Shown here one piece after another: positions 1 through 12,300 of a DNA stretch of 64,000 bases (positions within the stretch are counted from its first letter, which is position 1; every line of letters begins with the position of its first letter). The notes beneath the pieces are model-generated. The model was not told where the DNA came from and did no database searches. It saw only the letters and a list, made by a program, of their open reading frames with translations. The position numbers were made by a program, and so were the translations under genes. Location: the NCBI RefSeq assembly GCF_020184175.1, contig NC_065530.1, positions 37,363,260 through 37,427,259 on the forward strand, read 5' to 3'. The stretch comes from Aphis gossypii (lineage: Eukaryota; Arthropoda; Insecta; Hemiptera; Aphididae).

Positions 1-3
1 TTT

Positions 4-9
4 TTTATT
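4..9 (-). terminator. AATAAA overlapping the stop codon
   Basis: On the minus strand the last base of the TAA stop of the PH-domain gene is the first base of a canonical AATAAA hexamer. If used, the 3' UTR would be only about 10-30 bases and would lie outside the window. It may be chance in A/T-rich sequence. Confidence 0.25.
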
Positions 10-3000
10 TAATAACCTGGCGAGCTTGTTGGTGTTTCGTCTGAACGGCGACTTAGCGATGGCGGCCTTGTGTTTGATTCGGCAGGCGTCAATATCACTT
101 GTCTCTCTGAAGTACGACTGTACACGCGCGTTGCACCCAACATCACGGCAGGGACAGTGGACATGAGGTCCCACTGTCTTAGTTTCTCCCTGTCCAGTTG
201 TTCCATTGATGGTGGCCGGGTCATCGGGTATAGGCCCTCCTCTAAAAAAGACTGGGATCCACTCTTGCATCTACCCTTCTTAACAGACCGGTAATCATCC
301 TTATATTCTTTATGACGGTCAAATACTGCTTCATTAACATACATCGCTTCATTTCTTTTGCTATTCAAAATATCAGCACTTTGACGCCCAGTTTTTTTTT
401 CAGGCTCAGCATCCAAATTATCTAAAGACCTTGACCTCAATGGTAAATTTACAATAGCCAATTCAGTTGCTCTAGGTGATTTCATTTCAGCGGTGCGTAA
501 TAATCGTGATATTGCCTCTTTAGGAGAGGTACATTTTCTAGGTTCTAAATTACAATAAACGCTATCATCAATTACACCTTCAAGTGAACGACTTCGACGA
601 CGCATTGTAAATCCTTCTGCACCTTGTGGCTCTGGAGTCAGTGATCTCAGATTTCCATTTGAAATGTCTGAATAATAATAAGGGGCACCAGGTAGTGGTT
701 CAGAATTTTCTAATCGTCTACTCTCTAAACTTTTGCAATAATTTTCATAGAACCTATCACATTCTTCTATATTCTGTTTATCAAGGTAATCATCTAAATT
801 TATATCTATTTCATACATGCCATTTCTACTTCCAATTGAATCCAAGTCTCCACTAAAGGCTGTTTGTTTTTCTTTTTTACCAGAATCAGAATCTGATTCA
901 GAAGCAGATTGTATAAGTGATTCCATTTTTTTTCTAATAGATTTAAGCTCATTGTCTTTATCAAAGTTCATGGGTGGTGGAGAAACTAAATCACTATCTG
1001 AAGAGTCATGGGTATCTTCATTAGTTGCAGCTCCTAAATAATAAGAAGCAGGTCTAAATGTATCAGATAAACTAAATCTAGGATGACAAGGGGTATCAAG
1101 TGAGTCTAAATCTTTTGAGGCTTCATCGTCAGCATCTGAGCTATCTGATTTGATTGAATTATTAACATTAGTAGATGACTTGAGAATATCAGGTAACATT
1201 TTATTTTTTACCTCTGTATAAACTGGTTCATAATTAGAATTATTTTTATAAGCAATATATTCATAATGTGATTTTTTGTCTAGTTTAGGTGATGGAGCAA
1301 GTATGGGTTTAGAATTTTGTGTCATTTCAACATAATTTTCTTGATCTTCAGTATCAACGATCACTAACTTAGATTTAGAAATATCTTCTTCTAATGCTGA
1401 CTTTTTGGATGGTGTCATAGGTAAATAGTACTGTTCGTCATTTGGATCAGCTTTTTGTCTTAACACATCTACAACTTCTGGATCATCTTCGTCCGTTGAT
1501 AGTGCTTCAGTGCGCTTTGAATTTGGTATAATAGGTTCAATAGGTTCTGTATCACTTGATGTTTCATATAGCAGTGTTTCTGTGTCACTAAATACACAAC
1601 GTTCATTTTTTTTTTCAAAATTTGCTAATAGGTCTCTTACAGATTGAGGATTTTGGGCTGTTGAATACCTAATATCTTCTTTTTTCAATGAAGAAATTTG
1701 TGCTTCATTAGAACTATATGAAGATGACTGAAGTGGTTCTTTCATATCATTAAATTCAAAGTTTTTAATAAGATTTTGTATTCCATTTGTTTTCTTACCA
1801 AAATCAAATTTTAATAGACGATCAATATCAGGATCTTTAGATGAAAGAACACTTCCCATTTGTAAAGTGTCGTATCCACTGTCTGAATGTCTACTATCTA
1901 CTAATAATGTATCATCTTTAAAATAAGAATTTGTTGAACTTGCAGTCTCATCAGATAGATTTTGCTTGATTACTGGTTTGGTATAAAAATTAATTGTGTT
2001 GGTGTATTTTGAGTCTGGGGTGATTTCATGGACATTTTTTACTGCTGATACTGGAGTGTCTACTTGACTTTCTCTTTCTTTAACTTCTAGGATAAATAAT
2101 TTTCCAAAATTGTTAAATAATCCATTGTAAAATATTCTTGCACATGCAGTTAGAGCGAGCTTCGGACAAATCCTTAAAGGACATCATCCATTTGTAAATA
2201 TTGGGTTAAAATATAATTACTACTTAAAGTTAGTCGACAGAATAAGAAGAATATATTTACCACAAATAAAGGCATTCTACAAATTTAGTTATTAGAATTG
2301 CTTAACTTATTTTATATTAAAAGTAAGCTGATAATATAGAAATAATATTTATCTTACCTTCATCATCAGAATAGTTGAAATCATTTTCAATTGTCAAGTC
2401 ATTCTTAGAATAACTAAAACTGTCGTTGTTATACTTGCTATTGTAGAAATTATTAGTACAATTTACAATAGTTTTTTCTTCATTTTTAAGTCGACTATCA
2501 GTTATTTTTTTGTAATACTTAGATAATTCATTTTGAGCTGAACCACGATTAGAAGACCCAGAAGACTTGCGAGTTAAAGTAGATTGAAGCATTCGTTGTT
2601 TCCAATCTAAAAGACGTTTCATAGATTCTTCTCTCTAAAAATAAATTATTAATAATATTTTTTTATTTTGTTTAAAGAAAATGTTGAAACAGTTCATTCA
2701 ACTAACCTGCTGTGATTTTCGTTCTTTATCTCTAGAGTCAATGCTATTTCTTCTTTGTAAGCTAGTACTTCTTTTATGTTCATTTTGTTCGTAATTACGC
2801 TTATCAGCATTCCTAGCAACTCTAGCACTAGCTGACCTATTAAATGAGTTAACATATTCACTCCACCTTTTTTCTTGTTCTTTAATATAATTTCGATGAC
2901 TTTTCATTTGTGCGGAAGACCCATCTACTGGCTCAGCTTTTATGTCATTCAGATAAATTCCAAGTTGCCTCAATGATAAAGCTGTTGTGCGATTTAAATT

Positions 3001-6000
3001 TGTCTCTTTACTCAAACTCTGAGAAGCTTGTCTCATTTTTTCTGCATATGCATTTTCTGACCAATAACTATCTGAATTATCTACAAAATCTAAACTAGAT
3101 TTTGGTCTTTTAACATGTTTTACTGTATTGTAATATTCTGGAGATTTATATGAAGAATTAGTGCTTGGGGTCGGTGTCTGATAGGCACGTCTTACATCAT
3201 ATTCTAAAAAATCTGCACTATGAGGTCTATAAGAATATTTTTTTTCTCTATATTTAACAGGGCTTGGTACATATTCATCAATAACCTCTTCATACTCGCT
3301 ATGGTTAGAATACTTGACATCATGACGTCCATATGTATCAGGTGTTCGACGTTCAGAATTATTTAATTGAGACCTATTTAAATTTTGGACTAGGGATAAT
3401 GGCTTATACTGGGGTTGAGCTATTTGAGGATGATCTTCATGTGGTTCAGTCACACGTCTTGGCTTTGGGGGCGCATTGGCATAAAGAGGTTGAGCAATTT
3501 GATTGTTTTGAGCTTTGTAAGATATATCATTGTTGTAATATGACCGTGGTGTTGAATAGAAAGATGAACTTAAGAATCCTGAATCCATAGCATCTAACTG
3601 ATTAATATAATGGGATCGTTTTGTGTTGTTTCGTTCATTATACCTGCTATTAAATACAATATTTTTAAATTAAAACCATATAAAATTATACTTTAGTTTA
3701 TTAAACACAAATAATTACCCATTGTTTTGTTGTAGAATTGATGCCAAGCTTAAAGCATTCATCCACTGAACCATAAGTTCTCTGGTATCTGCAGCAAAAT
3801 AATATGTTCTCATGTTATCATGCTCAGCTTTAAAGCTAAATTTTCTGTAAACTTTATCTTCTGATGGACAACACGGGGATATTTTATAAGAAGGTAATAA
3901 TATAGAACCTAAAAGTTTTTCTTCCTCTTCATCTAAACCAACAAAAAAACAAACAAAATTATTTAAATTCTTAAATTAGTATTTTTAACAGGGACTTACT
4001 TTTATAATAAAAAAGACAGTATTCAGAAAGAACAAACCACCGTTTCTTCCATAACATTAAACCTTCACTTCCTTGCTTGTAAAGCCAACCTTGTAATGTA
4101 ACAGAAGCAGATGGTGGTCTTTTGATCAGAGGCGATTTTAAAGGACTAGATCCAATCATAGCTCTTCTCATAGGTTGGGTGACCACAACAGAGTTCTAAA
4201 ATTTATCAAAAACTCTTATTAAGACACTAATGCTTAATAATTAATCATATGTTATTAATAATTATTAAATTATCATTAATGATATAATTCATGTATTTTA
4301 TAAAATAAATGTTTGTAAAAAATCAACAAACATTAAATCAAAAGTTATACACTATTATACATTTAACTTTTATAATTTTTAATTATAATATAATAATAAT
4401 ACATTTTGGAAAAACACTATTTACTTTTCCTAAATTGTGAAAAATATTAAAATGGTAGATGCTCAATGATTTACTACCATTTATTTCTCAAATAGGCAAA
4501 TATTGCCCTATTAATAAATTGATTTGAATATTTTTTTATATTAGGATTGATTATTTTTTTTAAGTTAATTAATTAAATTTAAAGATTCCTTCTAACATTA
4601 TTTTATTTTATTTTTAAAAGTATATAAAAATGTATCAAATTTTTATCAAAATAATATATCAATTTAAAATAATTTTGTGTACATTATAGCAAATTTGCGT
4701 TCAACAGAACACATTTTATAATGTTGGCTTTATCAAAGTAAATTTACCTATCATCAAATTTAAAGTTAAAAATATTATCTAGGAAATTCTTTCATTTTAA
4801 AGTGAGCTACAGCTATATAAAATATTACAACTTTAAAATATTCATAAGTCATTTTAAAATTATAATATCAATAAGAGCATATGAAATTTCCTAAAAAATA
4901 CTCTTACCTTCAAATTTGATAATATGTAAATTAACTATAATATTAAAACTAACATCACAAAAGTTTTCTACTGAACTTAAATTTGCTATGATATACGTCA
5001 GGAGTAGACAAACTTTTTTTGGTCATGATCTACTAAAAATATACTTTACTTTTGAGGATCGACTTCCATAGAAAATTTTTTTTATTATTAAATAACTATA
5101 ATTATTAAGAAACATATAGGGTGAGTGGCCCTAAAAATAAATTCTAACATGATTAACTTTGAAATTGTCTGTGATTGACTGTTTAGCCACCCCTGTTATA
5201 CGTTAAAAGTTTGATTGGTAGGTATACATATTATATAATATTTGTTAAGGTATTATTTTATTTTATTAATTGAAAATATAATCAAACGTAAAAAAATCTT
5301 GTCAGAAATAAATCATAGCATGAAAGATATTACAAAAATACCCAGTCACCCCTCCCAATATACAAATCACGGTTCAGTGAATTGTTACAATATCTTGGGA
5401 TTATTTTTTTTTCAAACAAGAAAAAAGAGTGTACATGTCATGATGGTTTTTTAATATCTATCATAACAGGTGGTCATGTTTTCTTAAAGTACAAGGTCAT
5501 CTTTCTTAGGAAGAATATATTCTGTATTAGATATTGTAATTTCTTGTTTTCCACTACATTCAAATAATCAGATTTATTATCTTCAGATACTAACATTATA
5601 TATTTAATAAAAAATGAATATAACTAATTAAAACTGTATTTATATTATGCTATTAGAATCTTGAAATTCAACAAATATTAATTTCATTAAAATAGTTTAT
5701 TTTCCTTACCTTTTTTAATGTGGCCATTGTAACAACTGTGGAATTTGCCGCCGACGTTGTAGCTGGTTCTACCCTAAAATTTTTAAATGTTAAGTTTAAT
5801 TTGTTTAACATTTTAATTGACAACAATAAATTAATCAATGAACAATACCATTAATTAAAATTAATGTTATATTATAATTTTCAATAAAAAAAATATAATC
5901 TTAATTTATTATATGGGCTAGGTACCTATGGTGTAATAGTGCATTACATGTTTTTAAAATATATACCTTAGTGGCTTAGTAAAATATCTACTTTGCGTAT

Positions 6001-9000
6001 AGTTTTAACAGAAAAAAATGTCCAATAATTAGGACTTTTAATTTTTAATTCTTTATTAATTATAATTTACGATAAGGCTAAACAAATGTATTTATATATA
6101 TATATGGTCATAAGCTCGTATAATCTATAAATACAGAACTCTTTATTATTACAAGTTATAACAAAACGTTTAAAATAAGTTTTAAGTTTGAACATTTTCC
6201 ATAAATCTACATAACTTTTGTTTATTGTTTTATTAATTACAGAATAAACAATAAGCTTAGGTTTGTATCAAGATAAAGATATTATCGAATTTACGACACA
6301 TAAAACAAATGACAAAAAATCCAAATGATAGACAAAATTAGTAGATTTAGAATAAATGGATTTAAATTTAAACATTGCAAACAAGTTTTAATTATTTTTC
6401 ATAGTGTTAGATAAAAAATAATTGAGTTAATTTTGATATTAAAATTTTACATTAAAAAAATATACAATTTAAGAAAACAAGAATTTTTGAATTTTATTTA
6501 GGTATTCATTCAACTTCAATTACGGCGTTAATTTATAATATCGAAAATAACTTTAGTCGTGCCCGAGGTCGTGCCTTAGTAGTTGTCAAAAAGTTTTAAT
6601 TAGTTTTCAAAATTGTAATCTGTCAAACAAAAATCCTAAATAGTATTTTCTAACTTTAAATATATTTTATGTGTTTATTTGTATCATCTACAGTCAGCAG
6701 CTATATGTATAAACGTATTAGGCTATACTATCGATAATTAATTTTAGTATACAAACACACAAAACAACAATAGTATAACAAGTAACAACATTACTTCATA
6801 GAATAATCAATAATGGTGGTAATATTTAAAATTAAGTATTATAATTCTGTTTTGTAATTAACAATTGTAGTCTACAACAAATTACAGAGTATATTTTAAA
6901 TATAATTTAAAAATTATTGAATTTGTTCTTAAAATATATAGATATTAATGATTGAACTATAAATGTAAAAGGTATCTATATTTTATTTTTATTTATTAAA
7001 AAATTCTGGGAGGAATTGCAGAAAACATAAATTACATCTTCACGTCATGTTTAAAATAAGCAAAAAGACATTAAAACTCAGGGGTTTCCAATTGTATTAT
7101 ATTTCAGACAGTTATTCGTGTATTTTGTATGACAATGTTCAAGACCAGAATTCTAAAAATATTAGGCTTCATCGCACAATAAACAAGGGTGTATACAAAA
7201 GCCCCCTTATAACGACCCTCCTGTAAACCAGGGACGTTTTTACCCCAACATGACAACAATTTGCACGTATTTTTACATCAAAGACGTATACTCATTATAT
7301 TTTATAAAATTCTATAAAGTTTAATACAAATATAGTAATTTCCTTCGACATTCTAATATAATTAACACATTATAAAAAATTTAAATAATTATTTAGAAAC
7401 ACCGTATTTAGAATGATTAATACGCATAAATAACTTATATTAAAATAAATAATATTAAGATATTTACTGTGTACATATATACACAGAAAATGAAATAATA
7501 TTAAAATTGGTAACTAGCTGTATTCAAAATAAATATTTTAATTAGACTATAGTGACAGTCAACAATGGTGCATTATAATACTTTAGTAATTGATTTTATT
7601 ATGCTGATAACGGAGATATTATATCAGACTTAGCATTTACCCCCACTATCTACATAATAGCCCATGTAATTTAAATGCTCATTAAGTATTTTTTATAAGA
7701 TAATATCTTTTTTTACGATAAAATTCTTATTAATAAAAAAAAAAAAATACGTCTCACACACAATAATTTTTTTAACAAGCAAATTCACGCAGATTAGTAA
7801 TTTACTAAATAGCAGTCGAGGGATTTAAGATTAAAATTACATAATACTTAAGGCTTAAGCTAAAGAATAAGTATTTAATGGGGTATATCATACATTTTTT
7901 TAAATTACATTAAATAAAAGCTCTAAGTAGACATTTTTATTAGAAATCTATGTTCAAATCCTACTACCTAATATAAATATATTTGTTTTAGTAATTACTT
8001 ATTTCGTAAATACACTGAATTAAATATATATTTGTATTTTATCTAGACTGAATACTAAAATTTTATTGTTTTAACAGTAAGTCACAATTATATTTTTCAG
8101 TAGACCACACATTAAGAAATACCTTAAGATAGACCTATAGATAATTTATTTATACTAATAAATAGATTAGAAAATGCACTCGAAAATATAGTTTTCATTA
8201 CCTATAGATATTTTAATGTCTAATTCTAAAATAAATATGATACGAGTATGGTAACAAGATTTATTAAATCGACAAAAATAAATTATTTCATAACTGTGGG
8301 TGGTTTCTTCATGAAAATAGTTCATTTGTTTATCTTTATTATTTCTTGTGAACTGTACAAGTTATATGATGTTTGTTGTACTTTGAGATAAAAATAATAC
8401 ATCTTTTAAATAACTATTTAAAAAAAAAATTATTTTTTCGCAGTAGACAATAATTTGAGTTTCAAATAAATCGGGATGATATTATTTTTGATTTGTTATC
8501 GATTTGTTACAAATGAAACGTTGAAATTTTTTTATGCCCATATTAATTAAATTGTTATTATTGTGGTTTATTTTAAAAATTCAATGAAAAAAAAAATAAT
8601 ATAATATATTTTACGTGTAATAGTATAGGTAATTCTATAGTTCTATACATATTAAAAGTATCTACTTCTTAATAAAAACACTGAATATTTAAAAAATATT
8701 TCAATTTTTATTTCTAGGTTTTTGAAGGTAATTAATTCATCTATAGTTATCAGTTATCACTCTATGTCTCTATCGATCACTTATTTTTTTTTTTAAATGA
8801 TTAAAAATGATATAAATTAAATGTAGGTACATAAATAGGAAATAAAATATATATTTTATAATGTATAGGTATAATATAAATAATAATCGTCAACTAGTTG
8901 TCTAACAATTTATCGATGAGCCGCATAATGGTAAATCTCATTTACATTTTACGTATTTTACGACACCTTGGCACTCATTCATGCGTGCTTGACACATACA

Positions 9001-9207
9001 CGCATACAACGGTATACCTACCTATTTTCAGTGTATTATTTTTATACATACTCCAAAAGTAATAAGTATATGTTACACAATACACAAACACACACGCACA
9101 CAAACACACACAAGCTCAAATTAAATGGTAATTTGCAATATGACACACAAAATACATAGCGCGTACTATACTCACCATGACCAGAAATTCCAAAAACAGG
9201 GAAACAT
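9..9207 (-). CDS. PH-domain protein, PLEKHA5/6/7-like
   Basis: Seen: seven coding exons on the minus strand (9207-9176, 5773-5710, 4195-4000, 3932-3719, 3646-2707, 2634-2358, 2086-9) join in phase with GT/AG ends, giving about 1266 aa. Residues about 65-168 form one pleckstrin-homology domain: GWLYKQ, then LWKKRWFVLS and CLFYYK, then LLGSILLPSY, and finally TYYFAADT before the C-terminal helix MVQWMNALSLAS. The basic KxnKRW motif fits phosphoinositide binding. The rest is low-complexity and rich in Ser, Asp, Glu and Tyr, without a recognised domain; part of it (about 180-330) is Arg/Tyr-rich. Family knowledge: PLEKHA5/6/7-type proteins link membranes to junctions and cytoskeleton; the fly relative may be kramer, which I do not assert. 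Start: MFPCFWNFWSW at 9207 splices in frame; a second ATG (MATLKK, 5727) is an alternative start. The end is a TAA at 9-11, but a CAG|GT at 17/16 could be a donor, so the gene might continue beyond the window. Confidence 0.82.
4689..4986. mobile_element. MITE with palindromic GCAAATTTGC ends (copy 1)
   Basis: The left end reads TAGCAAATTTGCGTTCAACA and the right end, read in reverse complement, starts TAGCAAATTTAAGTTCAGTA, so roughly 20 bp form an inverted terminal repeat, with a TA dinucleotide flanking both sides. It lies in an intron of the PH-domain gene. A better preserved relative lies at 31519-31765. The TA duplication suggests a Tc1/mariner-type origin. No coding capacity. Confidence 0.65.
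4999..5195. mobile_element. hAT-like MITE, AGTAGACAAACTTTTTTTGG family (copy 1)
   Basis: The 197 bp element begins CAGGAGTAGACAAAC and ends GTTTAGCCACCCCTG. It is flanked by 8 bp direct repeats atatacgt and ttatacgt, one mismatch. CAG...CTG ends with 8 bp duplications are the hAT signature. A relative in opposite orientation lies at about 21260-21476. It sits 12 bp from the preceding TA-flanked MITE, so this short stretch is an insertion cluster. Confidence 0.7.
5774..9175 (-). other. Intron of the PH-domain gene
   Basis: About 3.4 kb of A/T-rich sequence between the candidate first coding exon and the 64 bp second exon. I see no further exon, RNA gene or well-formed transposon in it, only A/T homopolymers and dispersed short dyads. 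Confidence 0.6.
9176..9207 (-). CDS. Candidate first coding exon of the PH-domain gene
   Basis: The minus strand carries ATG followed by MFPCFWNFWS and a splice donor (G|gtgagt). The last two bases combine with the first base of the 5773-5710 exon to give Trp, then VEPATTSAAN and so on with no stop, so the join is phase-consistent. The peptide is very rich in aromatic residues and has one Cys at position 4, which could suit membrane attachment. It is short, so coincidence is possible; the downstream Met at 5727 has a good context (acaATGGCC). Confidence 0.5.
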
Positions 9208-12086
9208 TGTATGTAGATATTTTGCCGTATTCTACGCTGTTATATTGATGGAATGCTGTGAAACCACTCTGACGCGTATTTAATTTCTTTGGACTACAAC
9301 ATTATTGTATCGAACGGTTCGGTCGTTACACTCAAGGCGAGAGTACAATAACATTTTTGGATGGCGCTACGTATAAATCGCAACAACCACCCTCTAGACC
9401 AATTAATTGAACAAAATATGGGTCATGTGACACTCGAGTCATGATATTGTTACATCCATTGATTGAGAATATGACAAACAATAAAAATTAACATAGTTTA
9501 TTTTTTGAAAAAAGTAAAACAAAATACGATTGCATATATATAGAGAAACAACTCGTGAGAAATAGTTTGATTAAAAACTAGCGATTGAATACGTAGAACG
9601 TTTTAACGAGCTAGTCGCTCGATTATCCGATGCGCGGCACATTGGAAAATGCACTGATCGACTGTACAAAATTTTCCGTATGTTACCAAGCGATGGAAAA
9701 GGGTCCGCATGCGCGCGCGCAAAACTGAGGTACAGTGTGGGTAGCAGATTCGCACATGCGTCCAAATGCTGTGGCCTAGATACACTTGTTGTGTTTTGTC
9801 GTCTCTGTGTCCATAACCACTGACAAACATAGACATGGTGAGGTTTCTATAAGAAAACATATTTATCCAAGTACAGTATAAGCAACCATCAGGTATATAG
9901 GTACAACGATGTTCATGAGAATGCGTGAAACTATTCAACGATTAAAGAGAAACTTGGATAAATTGGAAAAAAAGGAAAGTCCAGTTACTTTGAAAAAAGT
10001 TAAGACAGAATTTATATGATGAAGTTACAGCTATTGTTTTGATATCCTAAGTCCAACCATGACTACTAAAATCATTTGCAAATTAATACTTTTTCCGTGG
10101 GAATTTTCGTCAAATAGGGGTATAGACAACATATTAATGACAGTTATGCTATAAATTAATATAATAATTAATTATTATCAAATACGAGTGTATTGTATAA
10201 AAATATCAGTTTTATATCTTAAAAAATCTGACACATTACTTTATACTTTTATTTATACAAATTATTTATTTTTATAAATAAAGTAATGGTATTTTTTAAT
10301 GATTTCAAATTATCTAAAAAAAAAATTATAGCCAAAAAACTGAAAAAGAACCACTGTATGTATAAAAAAAAAATTATAAAAAAATAATGTCATTAAAATG
10401 TAAATTGCACTTTTTAAATTTTAACTTTACCTAATGTATAAAATGTATACATTATACATTTAATGTCTGTTTTTTTAAAACGATAAAGGTCTTTGTTTAG
10501 TATCGTTTTATACCGTACCAACTAAATAATATATTATTTACTGCGGAAGTACAGAACTATAAATGCATATTGTATTTGTATACCTATTAATATTGTACGG
10601 AAAGTATAATATTCACTAAAAATCACTTATATATAGCTGGGAAATAGATAGGTTAGTATTTAGAATTTATTGTGTAAAACTGTAATCAAACAGGACAGTA
10701 CCTACACAACTACACGCTGTGTTCTCTCTAACAGAAGGATAAATATTTGGCAAACATAAAAATTAAAAATAAATCAAAACCAGAACATATTTCAACGTAA
10801 AATATTTTATTAAGAGATTGAAACAAATGATTATTGAAATAACTACCTAAAACCTATAAGCCATAAAAGTTTTTTTATTTCATTCTAGGTATAAATATAT
10901 GTAAGTAAATAATACAAGATTTAATATTATTTAACACCAACAATATTTTATCTTTTTAAAGAAATATATTCTTAAAACTAAAAAATCAGCAAATATTTAA
11001 AAATTTGATCTAGGTGTAACTTTAGATACTTATTATTTTGTAGTGTCATGGAACTACGTAAATACTAATTTCTAGATTACCGAATGATAAATTTAACAGC
11101 ACACAAATATTCAACAACTTCCGATCCCTAATCATAATACATAAATATAATATACAGTCAGACAGGTAAAAAAATGACTAATGAGTAAACAAATTTATTT
11201 AAAAAAATAAGATCTATATAATAAATCTAATCTAGGACAACAGCTCACACTGCAAATCTACTACTACAAAACAGTGTAAGTGTGTACTGTTGTACTAATA
11301 TTATATTATTATTACTACGATAACGAAGTTAAATATATAATGGATGTACAATTAATGTAGTGTGTTAAAAGATAAAATTAGAAAGGTAATGAGCCGTGTT
11401 AACGATGCGACAAAAATATATACATCTTGTTAAATGAATCTTTAAATAACAGACGAGTGATTTTTAACCGTAAATAGGTAAAGCTTGCATTTTGAAAGAG
11501 AAACCCAGATGACAATATTTAAATTTATGAACTATTAACATTCATTTCAAAAAATAGATACAGTAATTTTAACTCTATTTATTAATGTTTATTGATTGAA
11601 AATTACAAAATTAAATGTTAGAAACGAGGTCGTTGACTAACGGAAACGTTAGTCAAGATAATAGTGAGTTAAAAAAACACCTATTAAACGACAGATACAC
11701 TGCACCTTAACCGACACCTAGTACTTTTCCTGTATTCTAAATTCTAACCTAAGTTCAGTGGAAATATTGTATAGTCAAAATATTAACGCAGTAGCACTTA
11801 TAATGATATCAAATAAATTAAACAATCGAAATTCAAATATTTATATTATGATATTGTGTAAGGTAGTAAACTCGATAGAAGTTAGAACACTTGGATAAAT
11901 TATCATTAAAATCGAAGAATGAGGTTTAAAGTAAGCTAGGCTCAAATTAAATGAAAAAAACATACTGTTAAATTAATATAGGTGCGATTCTAATTTCGGT
12001 TAGAATCTAAAAACATGCCTATCGGCAATTATCATATCAGCACACCATTTGTTTTTTCACTCTGGCAGTCTGGCCCACAAAGCACA

Positions 12087-12300
12087 TACCAAATTTACGT
12101 TCAACAGAAACAACTCTGGGTTATTAGAATTAATACCTAAGTTATTATATTATTATCAGTTATTATAGTTTTATATTAATATAAAATGTTAATTTTATAT
12201 TCTTTCGTACATTGGCTTTTTTACAATACTTCAATTTTTATACATGTTATATCTATGTAAAATATTACAACTTAATAATGGTTAAATACCACAGTAAAAT
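12087..12300. mobile_element. Degenerate copy of the GCAAATTTGC MITE family
   Basis: The sequence ACCAAATTTACGTTCAACAG resembles the left end of the copies at 4689 and 31765 (reverse complement), and aaaatattacaactt further in is shared with their interior. The right end is not recognisable, so the 3' limit is approximate. Confidence 0.35.

Noticed and set aside
9060..9115. CA-rich microsatellite
   Set aside because: Only short, heavily interrupted CA runs; not worth a separate entry.
9603..9938. 111-codon minus-strand open frame
   Set aside because: No recognisable domain and no matching splice sites; it overlaps another frame of equal quality.
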